Assembly: GCF_001613065.1 (NCBI RefSeq)
Contig: NZ_BDBQ01000075.1
Span: forward strand, 25,878-89,877
From: Nocardia miyunensis NBRC 108239
Lineage (GTDB): Bacteria > Actinomycetota > Actinomycetes > Mycobacteriales > Mycobacteriaceae
DNA length: 64,000 nucleotides
Direction: 5' to 3'
Shown: in pieces, positions 35,707-43,769 of the stretch
Layout of the letters: each line of letters begins with the position of its first letter
Numbering within the stretch: position 1 is the stretch's first letter
Translations under genes and position numbers: made by a program
The notes under the pieces: model-generated
The model's database searches: none
Seen by the model: the letters and a program-made list of their open reading frames with translations, nothing else
Told to the model about the DNA's origin: nothing

Positions 35707-36738
35707 TCAGCCCCGCCAGGATTCGAGCACCCGATCCAGCGTCGGGCGGATCGCCGCACGAGCCTCCTTGCGCGGCGTACCCGCCATCAGCAACCGATCG
35801 TAATCGGTGTCGAGGTGCCGGATCGAGGCGATGACCGCTAGCGTAACCGCCTCGGCGGCAAGGACTTTCGCCGCCGCACTGCGCCCGACGCGCCCGCTGC
35901 CGCGCACCGCCGCATGGTCGGCGATCTCGGTGGCGCGCTCGGGCGGGCAGTGCGGGAACAGCCGTTGGATCTCCGCGGCCATCCGCGCCTGGAATTCGAC
36001 GTCCTGTGCCGCGCGCCGAGCGGTATCGCGTTCGCGGCGGCGCAGCCGCGCGTCCTCATCGGCCAGGCACTGCTCCTCCGCGCGGGCCAGCGCCTGTTCC
36101 TCGACCAGGATGCCGACGCGTTCATGGCGTTTGCGCCGGGCGTTGAACCGCACCACGATCGCGGACAGGGCGCTCTCCTTCTTGGCGCGTCGGCTCAGTG
36201 CCGCGTCCCCGGCGGGCAGGAATTCCAGGTGGTCCAGATCCGCGCAGGTCAGGCACAGCGGCCCGGTATCGGACATGATCTGATACGGCCCGGTGTCCGC
36301 GCATTCCGCGCAGGTCCAGGCTCCCGCGGCCGCCACGACCGTGAGATCGGGCGCCTTGTTCTGTCGCTGCACCATCTGCTCGCGGCGGGCCGGGCTCAGG
36401 TCGGGGGAGAGCCAGTGCGTGCGGAACACCGCCTCGTCACCGTCGCCGACGAAGATCAGCGGCGCGCGATCGCGGCTGCCGGACAGGTAGGAGGTATCGC
36501 TCGGGGTGAGACCGCTCTCGCGCGCCCACTCGCCCAGCAGATCCGCGACATCGCGCAGCCGCGCACCGTCCACCGGGGCAAGCTTCGCCAGCGAGGGCGC
36601 TCGCCCCTGCCGCCACCGCTCGACGTGCGCCGAGGTCAGCCAGCCGAGTCCAACCAGCACATCGACCGTGGACACGTACTTGTGCTGGGCCAGTGCCGCT
36701 TCCGCGGCCGTGACCACTCGACGCCGGAGTTTGGACAT
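35707..36738 (-). CDS. DUF2293 domain-containing protein with zinc ribbon
   Basis: A 343-residue cytoplasmic protein. The middle has a CAEC...CLTC zinc-ribbon pair near residues 144-168. A charged Arg/Glu-rich helical stretch (about 185-260) follows, then a C-terminal DUF2293-like domain (VRGSGRVGRSAAAKVLAAEAVTLAV, HLDTDYDRLLMAG, RKEARAAIRPTLDRVLESW). Function unknown; the ribbon and basic regions would suit nucleic acid binding. A single gene next to a short repeat-containing spacer (GTCGATAGCGGCC at 35596 and 35675). Confidence 0.8.
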   Translation of the reverse strand: MSKLRRRVVTAAEAALAQHKYVSTVDVLVGLGWLTSAHVERWRQGRAPSLAKLAPVDGARLRDVADLLGEWARESGLTPSDTSYLSGSRDRAPLIFVGDGDEAVFRTHWLSPDLSPARREQMVQRQNKAPDLTVVAAAGAWTCAECADTGPYQIMSDTGPLCLTCADLDHLEFLPAGDAALSRRAKKESALSAIVVRFNARRKRHERVGILVEEQALARAEEQCLADEDARLRRRERDTARRAAQDVEFQARMAAEIQRLFPHCPPERATEIADHAAVRGSGRVGRSAAAKVLAAEAVTLAVIASIRHLDTDYDRLLMAGTPRKEARAAIRPTLDRVLESWRG

Positions 36739-36789
36739 GAACAGAAACCATAGAACACCGCGCCGACAGGTCTGGCGGGCCGCGGCGGG

Positions 36790-37920
36790 TCAGGGGGCCA
36801 CGGACGTCCAATCGGCGAAGCCGGTCGGATCGTGACGCCCCAGGCTGGCGTGTTCGAACAGCCCCCAGCCCTCGGCGTCACCGCATCGAGCGCGTGCGAC
36901 ATGATCGATCACACCCCACGGAATGCGCCCGGCGACAGCGGGATCGGTCAGGTCGTAACTGTTCGAGGAGGACCAGTCCGCACCCTTCCACATGCCGTGC
37001 TGCCAATCCGGATCGCCGCCGTAGCCGCAGCCGATGTGCAGCGCCATGAAGGTCTGCGGCTCGACGTGCACCTCCACAGGCTTTCCGTCGGAGGCGGTCA
37101 TCTCCAGCCGCGCGGCAACGGGAATCCTTGTGCCGGAACGATAGTCGATGTGCACGCGCGGCCAGCCGAGTTGCTCGACCCGTCCGTCGGCCCAGATCCG
37201 GGTGGCATCGTTGAGGGTGCGGAACCCGTCCGGATTCTCCTGCACGATGACCACGATGGCGAAGTCGTCGAAGCGTAGCGGCACGTACATCCACCAGAAA
37301 CCGCCCGGTCCGGAGGCCGCGGCGCGTCCGGCGGGCTCGGTCTCCCCGACCGGTCGGATACCCCACGACCGGTCCCGGCTGCCGGTCCAGATCCGCGGAT
37401 CCACGGTGGTATCGGTCCCGTCCACGTGCAGCGTGCCCGCCCACGAGCCCACCTGCGCGAACCGCGACGCGTCGATGATCGGCCGATTTCCGGCCAGGAT
37501 GAGATGCGGCTGTTCCAGCACCGCGGGGAAGGCCCCGGTCCAGGTCAGGTCGAAGCCGAGATCCTCGTGCTCGCAGACGATCCGGATGCGATTCAGCGGT
37601 TCGAGCACCTCGACGCGATAGCCGCCGACCCGCTGGTCCAGCCCGCGTTCGGTGAGTTCGGTCGAAAAGCGCACGGCCCGTTGGGTTTCGCCACGACGCA
37701 CGGCCGCGTACGCATCGATGACGCCCAGGTTCGGATACACGCCCAGACCGGTCACCAGGAAGGTGCCACCGTCGCGGTCGTGGCCGTTGAAATAGCTGCG
37801 GTCGTAGAAGTTCCGGTCACTGGTACCGACCCTGGCCAGCGACAGCGGGGTCTGATGGATAGGATATTCGTCCAGCGGTGCGGGGACCGGGCCGACGCCG
37901 CGGCCGTCGGATTCGCTCAT
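36790..37920 (-). CDS. Uncharacterised protein cotranscribed with a phosphotransferase
   Basis: A 376-residue soluble protein rich in beta-strand and aromatic residues, without signal peptide. Segments such as EYPIHQTPLSLARVGTSDRNF, GGFWWMYVPLRFDDFAIVVIVQENPDGFRTL and WKGADWSSSNSYDLTDPAV suggest a two-barrel, AttH/CrtC-like (lipocalin-type) fold of the kind I recall as DUF7064/7065 in mycolic actinomycetes; this is not verified. It starts 5 bases after the phosphotransferase stop codon, so they form one operon downstream of a KstR-like box. Function unknown; a lipid or steroid-related role would fit that context. Confidence 0.7.
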   Translation of the reverse strand: MSESDGRGVGPVPAPLDEYPIHQTPLSLARVGTSDRNFYDRSYFNGHDRDGGTFLVTGLGVYPNLGVIDAYAAVRRGETQRAVRFSTELTERGLDQRVGGYRVEVLEPLNRIRIVCEHEDLGFDLTWTGAFPAVLEQPHLILAGNRPIIDASRFAQVGSWAGTLHVDGTDTTVDPRIWTGSRDRSWGIRPVGETEPAGRAAASGPGGFWWMYVPLRFDDFAIVVIVQENPDGFRTLNDATRIWADGRVEQLGWPRVHIDYRSGTRIPVAARLEMTASDGKPVEVHVEPQTFMALHIGCGYGGDPDWQHGMWKGADWSSSNSYDLTDPAVAGRIPWGVIDHVARARCGDAEGWGLFEHASLGRHDPTGFADWTSVAP

Positions 37921-37925
37921 ACCTG

Positions 37926-39062
37926 TCAATCCCATTCGTAGGTGCCGTCGAGCAGGGCTTCGAGACTCTTGCGGTGCATGACGTAGTCGTCCCGGTCGGG
38001 GGTGTCGGTGTCCTCGCCGAAGTGGATCATCCGGCGCTTGACCCGGGCCATCACCACCCCGTGCCGCACCGCGGCGTAGACGAGGTAGAAGTCCAGGTCT
38101 CGCAGGCGGTATCGGGTGGCCCGCTCGTAGTGCGCGACCACATCCTCCCGGCGCAGGAAATCCGGCAGTCCCGGCTGGCCGAATTGCGTTGCCAGATCCT
38201 GGAAGAACCGATGGATGAAGATCACCCACGCCACGTCGAGCTCGCGCGGTCCCAGTGCGGCCATCTCCCAGTCCAGCACCGCGACCGGATCGAACTCCCG
38301 GTAGATGATGTTGCCGGGTCGCGAATCACCCCAGCTGAGTACATCGGGCCCGGGATCGCGCGGCCAGTGCTGCTCGAGCCAGTCGAATGCGCGCTCCAGC
38401 AACGGGATCGGGTAACCGTCGTCCGCCAGAGCCCAGCGGTACCAGGCCCGGGTGGCATCGACGTGCCGGCGCAGCGAGTCGCCGGATTCGGCCAGCGCCG
38501 GGAATCTCACCGCCGGATCGGCGATGGCGTGTATGTCGGCGATGATGTCGATGGTGTTGCGGGTCAGCAGCATTCGCTGCTCCGCGGTGGCGTCGAACAG
38601 CCAGCCGATGAACACGTACGGCGGATTGTCCTCGGGGATACGGCCGTCCACCCGCCCCATGACGAAAAACGGTGCGCCGAGCACGGATTCGTCCGATTCG
38701 AACCAGCACAGCGGCGGCACGGGCACCGAACTGTGCTCGGCCACGCCCGCCATCACCGCGTATTGCCGTGCCAGATCGTAGGTTTCGAAGACCGGGAAGG
38801 AATCGTCCTCCGGCGCCATGCGGGCCACATAGGAGCCCTCGACGGTCTTCCCGTCCACCTGCCAGGTGGCGTCGAACAGCACCGACGAACTCGACATGCC
38901 ACCGGCCTGGGGGCGGCGCAGATCGGTCAGGATGGGTGTGCCGTCGCAGCCGACCGTATCTGCGAGCCATCGGGTCAGGCGTTCGGCGAGGTCGTCGAGA
39001 TCCCGGGCGCTGGTGGTGAGCTGTCGCCGCTGTTCGGGATCCGGCTCGGAATCGTCCGACAT
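37926..39062 (-). CDS. APH-type phosphotransferase family protein (ACAD10-like)
   Basis: A 378-residue kinase-fold protein of the aminoglycoside phosphotransferase/ACAD10 type. Ser-rich nucleotide loop GGMSSSSVLFDA, catalytic loop LSWGDSRPGNII with Asp retained but Trp where APH enzymes have His, and the metal-binding VLDWEMAALG. Related actinobacterial proteins are linked to lipid or hydroxyacyl-CoA metabolism. It is the first gene of a two-gene unit; a KstR-consensus box lies 79 bases upstream of its start. Confidence 0.87.
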   Translation of the reverse strand: MSDDSEPDPEQRRQLTTSARDLDDLAERLTRWLADTVGCDGTPILTDLRRPQAGGMSSSSVLFDATWQVDGKTVEGSYVARMAPEDDSFPVFETYDLARQYAVMAGVAEHSSVPVPPLCWFESDESVLGAPFFVMGRVDGRIPEDNPPYVFIGWLFDATAEQRMLLTRNTIDIIADIHAIADPAVRFPALAESGDSLRRHVDATRAWYRWALADDGYPIPLLERAFDWLEQHWPRDPGPDVLSWGDSRPGNIIYREFDPVAVLDWEMAALGPRELDVAWVIFIHRFFQDLATQFGQPGLPDFLRREDVVAHYERATRYRLRDLDFYLVYAAVRHGVVMARVKRRMIHFGEDTDTPDRDDYVMHRKSLEALLDGTYEWD

Positions 39063-39140
39063 GATCGGGACCTCCTGGCTTCTGGAAATGCCTGCGTGCC
39101 GTGCTTCCGATTCAGGCGTGCGGCGGAACGATGGAGGGAA

Positions 39141-39154
39141 TGTAACGCGTTCTA
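39141..39154. promoter_or_regulatory. KstR-type operator TGTAACGCGTTCTA
   Basis: The 14-base palindrome matches every fixed position of TnnAACnnGTTnnA, the KstR box known from mycobacterial and rhodococcal steroid and lipid catabolism genes. It lies between the phosphotransferase start (39062, minus) and the DoxX-like gene (39345, plus). The distance suits control of the phosphotransferase operon. Confidence 0.65.
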
Positions 39155-39344
39155 GTAGCCGCCCGTGGTGGAATCCGGGGCCGATTTTCCGCGGTTCCGG
39201 TCACCGGGATGGGCGGTTGCCGAAGCGCGGAGGCCCGATGCGCCCGCGATGTCGGTGGCAGGGTGTATCAAAGAGACAGGGAGATCTCGGGGCAGCTCCG
39301 ACAGCGATCGGTTTCGGTTCGCAGGTTCGATCGGGAGGCTGGAT

Positions 39345-40691
39345 ATGAGCGCGGTCGTCACCGAACAGAACTCGCCGGAGATCCGGCCGGAAGAGTCGGT
39401 CGCTGCTGCGTGGAATCCGTTCACCCGCATAGCCTTCCGATTCCTCTTCGTATACCTCGGACTGTTCGGTCTGACGATCCCGCAGATCACGATGGTGTTC
39501 ATGGGGTGGTTCCGGGTCTCGTTGCCGGAGGACTCGGGGACATGGCTGGAACGGCTGGCCGGGCCGACACTGAGCTGGGTCGGGCGCATGATATTCGGCG
39601 CGAACGATGTGCGGCTGTACCCGAACGGTAGCGGCGATCAGGCCATCTATTGGGTATGGCTTTTCTGTGTGCTGGTCATCGCACTGGTCGTGACGGCGGT
39701 GTGGTCGCTACTGGACCGGCGGCGACTCGAGTACCGCACCCTCGCGGGCTGGTCGCTGGTGGTTCTGCGAGTGCTCCTGGGCGGGCAGATGCTGCTGTAC
39801 GGATTCGTCAAACTGATCCCGACGCAGATGCCCGCGCCGACGCTGACCAGGCTGCTCGAACCGTACGGGCAGTTCACCCCGATGATGGTGCTGTGGAGTC
39901 AGGTGGGGTCCTCCCGGCCGTACGAGATGCTGCTCGGGCTGGCCGAGGTGCTGGCCGGGCTGATGCTGTTCATCCCGCGCACCGCCCTGCTGGGCGCGAT
40001 GCTGAGCCTGGTTGACCTGGCCCAGGTGTTCGTGCTGAACATGACGTTCGACGTGCCGGTCAAGATCCTGTCCGCTCATCTGCTGCTGGCGAGCTCGGTG
40101 CTGCTCGCCCCGGAGGCGCGTCGGCTGGTCACCGTGCTGCTGCTCGGCCGCGCAGCCGGTCCCTCGACCGCGCCGTATCCGTTCCGCACGCCCCGGGCCC
40201 GGCGGATCGCGACACTGGTCCAGGTGCTGCTGGCGATCTGGGTGGTGGTCGGTCTGTGCCACATGCAGTGGCAGACCTGGCACAGCTACGGCCCCGGCCG
40301 ACCCAAACCGCCGCTGTACGGCATCTGGACGGTCACGCGGTTCACTCGTGACGGGCAGGATGTGCCGCCGCTGGTGACCGATCGGGATCGCTGGTACCGG
40401 GTCATCTTCGACTCCACCGGCGAACTCGACTTCCAGCATATGGACGGCACGCTGGACGGTGTGCTCGCGACGGTCGATCCGGCAGCGCATCGGATCACGA
40501 TCACCGCCGGGCCGAAGCGGCCGGGCCCCACCGGCGAACTGACCTTCCAGCAACCCGCGCCCGACCGCGCGGTGCTGACCGGTGCGCTGAACGGTCATCC
40601 GGTGAGCATCGACCTCGAACACTTCGATGCCGACCGATTGCCGTTGCGCAGCAGCGGATTCCACTGGGTCCAGAACAACCCGCATCGCTGA
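39345..40691 (+). CDS. DoxX-like membrane protein
   Basis: A 448-residue protein with about eight hydrophobic segments (FRFLFVYLGLFGLTIPQI, WVWLFCVLVIALVVTAVW, LAGWSLVVLRVLLGGQMLLYGFVKL and others) in a DoxX/DoxD-like arrangement. A soluble C-terminal domain (about 330-448) starts YGIWTVTRFTRDGQDVPPL and resembles a small lipocalin-like barrel. TCGGGAGG precedes the ATG. Function unknown. Divergent from the phosphotransferase gene. Confidence 0.78.
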   Translation: MSAVVTEQNSPEIRPEESVAAAWNPFTRIAFRFLFVYLGLFGLTIPQITMVFMGWFRVSLPEDSGTWLERLAGPTLSWVGRMIFGANDVRLYPNGSGDQAIYWVWLFCVLVIALVVTAVWSLLDRRRLEYRTLAGWSLVVLRVLLGGQMLLYGFVKLIPTQMPAPTLTRLLEPYGQFTPMMVLWSQVGSSRPYEMLLGLAEVLAGLMLFIPRTALLGAMLSLVDLAQVFVLNMTFDVPVKILSAHLLLASSVLLAPEARRLVTVLLLGRAAGPSTAPYPFRTPRARRIATLVQVLLAIWVVVGLCHMQWQTWHSYGPGRPKPPLYGIWTVTRFTRDGQDVPPLVTDRDRWYRVIFDSTGELDFQHMDGTLDGVLATVDPAAHRITITAGPKRPGPTGELTFQQPAPDRAVLTGALNGHPVSIDLEHFDADRLPLRSSGFHWVQNNPHR

Positions 40692-40742
40692 CGGTCCGGC
40701 TGCGCGGGAATTCCGTTGCGGTGCGCCGGGTTCGCAATCGGT

Positions 40743-41150
40743 ATGACAGCCGAGTTCTCCGAAAATCTGAAGAAGCTCCTGGACGACACCGCCGTATTCG
40801 CGACCTTGGCGACGATCGGCCGCGACGGGCAGCCGCATCTCACCGTGATCTGGCTCGAGCGCGACGGCGACCAACTGGTCTACTCCACCACCGTCGATCG
40901 GCAGCAGTACAAGAACATCGTGCGCGACTCGCGAGTGACGGTGATGATCGTGCCGCCGGGTGACCCGTACGTCTACGCCGAGGTTCGCGGCACGGTCACC
41001 ATCACCCCCGATGCCGCCCGGGAGCTGCCGGATCGGTTGTCGCACAAGTACACCGGCAAGCCCTATGCGGAGTTCAACCCCGCCTCGGCGAACGACGGTG
41101 AGCGGGTGATCGTGCGCGTCACCCCGACGGCGGTGCGTGGACGTCTCTGA
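40743..41150 (+). CDS. PPOX-class F420-dependent oxidoreductase
   Basis: A 135-residue split-beta-barrel flavin/deazaflavin protein: FATLATIGRDGQPHLTVIWLE, then YKNIVRDSRVTVMIVPPGDPYVYAEVRGTV and SHKYTGKPY. Members of this class bind F420 (or FMN) and reduce small molecules such as biliverdin or unsaturated esters. Substrate unknown. Stands alone, 51 bases after the DoxX-like gene. Confidence 0.9.
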   Translation: MTAEFSENLKKLLDDTAVFATLATIGRDGQPHLTVIWLERDGDQLVYSTTVDRQQYKNIVRDSRVTVMIVPPGDPYVYAEVRGTVTITPDAARELPDRLSHKYTGKPYAEFNPASANDGERVIVRVTPTAVRGRL

Positions 41151-41215
41151 GCGGCGCCGGTGCTGGTCGTGGGCGGTTACCGGATACGCGAGCGTGGGCC
41201 GTAGGCTCGAAACTT

Positions 41216-42481
41216 GTGCCGAACACGCAGGACGATCAGCAAACAGGTGACCCGAACTATGTCGTCGGACTCGATCTCGCGGGCCGCCGCGTCGTCGTCG
41301 TGGGCGGCGGTTCGGTGGCACAGCGTCGGCTCGGGTTATTGATCGCCTCCGGCGCCGACGTCCGGGTGATCAGCCGGACCGTGACCCCGGCCGTCGAGGG
41401 GATGGCCGCCTCGGGGCAGATCGACGTCGAATTGCGCGACTACGCCGCGGGCGACCTCGAGGGCGCGTGGTACGCGGTGGCCTGCACCGACGAACCCGAG
41501 ACCAATGCCGCGATCGTCGCCGAGGCGACCGAGCGTCGCATCTTCTGCGTGCGCGCCGACAACGCCCGGCTGGGTACCGCGGTGACCCCGGCGACGGCCC
41601 GGTACGACGGCATGACCCTCGGTGTCCTGGCCGGGGGACGTCATCGTCGCTCGGCCGCGGTGCGCAACGCGGTACTCGAGGCGCTGCAATCCGGTGTGGT
41701 GACCGGCGACTCCGAACCCGCCGCGCCCGGTGTCGCGCTCGTGGGCGGCGGGCCCGGCGACCCGGATCTGATCACAGTGCGCGGGCGGCGCTTGCTGGCG
41801 CGGGCGAATCTCGTTGTCGCAGACCGGCTCGCACCGCCGGAACTGCTCGCCGAACTCGCACCAGACGTCGAGGTGATCGATGCGGCGAAGATCCCGTACG
41901 GGCGGGCGATGGCCCAGGAGGCCATCAACACCGCACTCGTCGAGGGCGCCAAGGCCGGGAAGTTCGTCGTGCGGCTCAAGGGCGGCGACCCGTACGTGTT
42001 CGGGCGTGGTTACGAGGAGCTCGAGGCGTGTGTGGCCGCGGGCGTTCCGGTCACGGTCGTCCCCGGCGTCACCAGTGCCATCTCCGTGCCCGCGCTAGCG
42101 GGGATCCCGGTCACCCATCGTGGAGTCACACACGAGTTCGTGGTGGTCAGCGGTCATATCGCGCCCGATCATCCGGATTCGCTGGTGGATTGGCCCGCAC
42201 TGGCCCGGCTGCGCGGAACGCTGGTTCTGCTGATGGCGGTCGAGCGGATCGAGAAGTTCGCGGCCGCACTTCTGGAGGGTGGACGCCCCGCCGACACCCC
42301 CGTCACCGTCGTCCAGGAGGGCAGTCTGCGCACCGAGCGCGTTCTGCGCGCGGATCTGGCCAGCGTCGCCGAACGGGTACGCGCCGAGGGCATTCGCCCG
42401 CCCGCGATCATCGTCATCGGCCCGACCGCCGGATTCGACGCCGCGATCCCGGACACCGCCGAGGCGTCGGCAGCCGAGTAA
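41216..42481 (+). CDS. cysG: Siroheme synthase, precorrin-2 dehydrogenase/SUMT fusion
   Basis: A 421-residue bifunctional protein. The N-terminal NAD-binding domain (residues 11-150, GRRVVVVGGGSVAQRRLGLL) oxidises and chelates precorrin-2. The C-terminal uroporphyrinogen III methyltransferase domain (from about 170) has VGGGPGDPDLITVRGRRLL, RLKGGDPYVFGRG and VVPGVTSAISVPALAGIPVTHRG. It feeds siroheme for sulfite/nitrite reduction and precorrin-2 for cobalamin. GTG start. Matches the place of Rv2847c between the cob genes and the efflux gene. Confidence 0.95.
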   Translation: MPNTQDDQQTGDPNYVVGLDLAGRRVVVVGGGSVAQRRLGLLIASGADVRVISRTVTPAVEGMAASGQIDVELRDYAAGDLEGAWYAVACTDEPETNAAIVAEATERRIFCVRADNARLGTAVTPATARYDGMTLGVLAGGRHRRSAAVRNAVLEALQSGVVTGDSEPAAPGVALVGGGPGDPDLITVRGRRLLARANLVVADRLAPPELLAELAPDVEVIDAAKIPYGRAMAQEAINTALVEGAKAGKFVVRLKGGDPYVFGRGYEELEACVAAGVPVTVVPGVTSAISVPALAGIPVTHRGVTHEFVVVSGHIAPDHPDSLVDWPALARLRGTLVLLMAVERIEKFAAALLEGGRPADTPVTVVQEGSLRTERVLRADLASVAERVRAEGIRPPAIIVIGPTAGFDAAIPDTAEASAAE

Positions 42482-42514
42482 CCGCGGCCGAGTATTGCGG
42501 CAGGCCAACAGATT

Positions 42515-42524
42515 TCACATGTGA
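42515..42524. promoter_or_regulatory. Palindrome TCACATGTGA downstream of cysG
   Basis: Perfect 10-base palindrome sharing the TCACA/TGTGA arms of the CRP-type site 80 bases further on, but without spacer. Lies in a locally AT-richer stretch (about 42500-42640). Confidence 0.3.
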
Positions 42525-42594
42525 TCAGCGGTTATGTCCGTATTGCCTGGCGTTTCCGTGGTTGATCCGGCGTAATTGTACGGTGAGATTTATG

Positions 42595-42610
42595 TGTGAC
42601 ATGGATCACA
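42595..42610. promoter_or_regulatory. CRP/FNR-family site TGTGACATGGATCACA
   Basis: Exact TGTGA-N6-TCACA, the consensus for mycobacterial CRP (Rv3676) and E. coli CRP. It is 265 bases before the start of the uncharacterised gene at 42875 and 114 bases after cysG. No other gene start is near. Confidence 0.6.
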
Positions 42611-42874
42611 TATCAAGTTGTGCCAGACTCGCCACAACCCGAGGTAACCGGGTTACCGTGTGATCGGTAGATTCTCCCGTGGGGCAATGCGGCACTACGG
42701 TCACCAGCCCTGACCTGCCGCACGTTCTCCGGTGCGATTCCGGCGTTGCGAGTGGCCGTCACCCTCGGGTGCGGGCACATCGATCTCGCCGGTCGTCGCG
42801 ACGGTGGGGTGCTGCGTAGTAGCCCGGCCGTAGGACCTGCCGCGATCTTCACGTTCGAGAAGCGGGATGGAAAC

Positions 42875-43468
42875 ATGGCTGTACGATCTGTCGATCCCAT
42901 TGGTCCAGGTGTCTGGGAGGTTGCCCGCTGGCGGGCACATGTACGTAGGCATCCGCTGCGCTACCACCTGGTCGTCATCGCGCCGACCGCCGCGGAGGTG
43001 GTCCGGTTCGCGGGTGGATGGGTGTTCGACCGGACGAGCGCGGGCTGGGAGGTGACCGCCCTGGTCGCCGAGTGCTCGAACGTTCGCCCGCTCGGAATTC
43101 TCGGCGCGACGGTCCTGGATCTGGAGCAGGCCCTGACCGTCCTCGAACGGGATATGCACCCGAACGCGGTCGCGGTGTCCTCGCAGACGTATCTGTCCGA
43201 CGACCGTGTGCGCGCCGGTGTGCACGAATACCTCGACACGCGCCCGGTGGAGGTCGCGCTGTGGGGTGAGGGGCTGCCGACGGAGTTGGACGAGCGGATC
43301 GAGCCGGTGAGTCATCGGATGAGCAACGCGGCGCGGGTGTTCAAGACGTGCGCGCTGGCCGCGGCGGGCTTCCCGGGTGAATCGGCCGAGCAGACCGAGG
43401 CATTCCGCACGCGCGAGCTGCCGCCGCCGAGCTGTCGATACGACGGAGATCTCGTCTCCGCCAGGTGA
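42875..43468 (+). CDS. Uncharacterised protein
   Basis: A 197-residue soluble protein beginning MAVRSVDPIGPGVWEVARWRA. Two mixed alpha/beta parts are apparent: a strand-rich one (YHLVVIAPTAAEVVRFAGGWVFDRTSAGWEVTALV) and one with LDLEQALTVLERDMHPNAVAVSSQTYLSDDRVRAGVHEYLD. No family recognised. GGGATGG before the ATG at 42875 is an acceptable ribosome-binding site. The frame is open upstream to 42746 but without start signal. A CRP-type site lies 265 bases upstream, and a hairpin terminator follows. Confidence 0.7.
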   Translation: MAVRSVDPIGPGVWEVARWRAHVRRHPLRYHLVVIAPTAAEVVRFAGGWVFDRTSAGWEVTALVAECSNVRPLGILGATVLDLEQALTVLERDMHPNAVAVSSQTYLSDDRVRAGVHEYLDTRPVEVALWGEGLPTELDERIEPVSHRMSNAARVFKTCALAAAGFPGESAEQTEAFRTRELPPPSCRYDGDLVSAR

Positions 43469-43562
43469 ATTCGCGGGTCGATCCCGCAATGTCGTTGTGC
43501 CCGTGTCCAAGTGGGGTTCACCCAGATTGGGGGCGGGCGCGGGGGCGACCCGAAACCGAACG

Positions 43563-43584
43563 CCCCGACACTGCTGTGCCGGGG
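43563..43584 (+). terminator. Hairpin terminator after the uncharacterised gene
   Basis: CCCCGACAC-TGCT-GTGCCGGGG, a 9-position stem with one A-C mismatch, about 95 bases after the stop codon, followed by CTGGCGGTGTTTGTAAT. Confidence 0.55.
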
Positions 43585-43718
43585 CTGGCGGTGTTTGTAA
43601 TCCATTGGTGCCGAATGGCATTCGCGTGTGCCCTCGAGGTCGGGTTGCTAACTCTCCCGTGCCGCGAGAGTGGCGCTCGGCGACTCGAGCGCACTAACGT
43701 GCGTCACTGAGAAATGAT

Positions 43719-43736
43719 ATTCTCGCCAACGAGAAT
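43719..43736. promoter_or_regulatory. Operator-like inverted repeat ATTCTCG-CCAA-CGAGAAT
   Basis: Perfect 7-base arms, 33 bases before the aldehyde dehydrogenase start codon, next to AT-rich sequence. It resembles TetR-family operators; no regulator gene adjoins. Confidence 0.65.
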
Positions 43737-43769
43737 CAAACTTCCATTCTGTAAGAGTGAGGTACTGCG

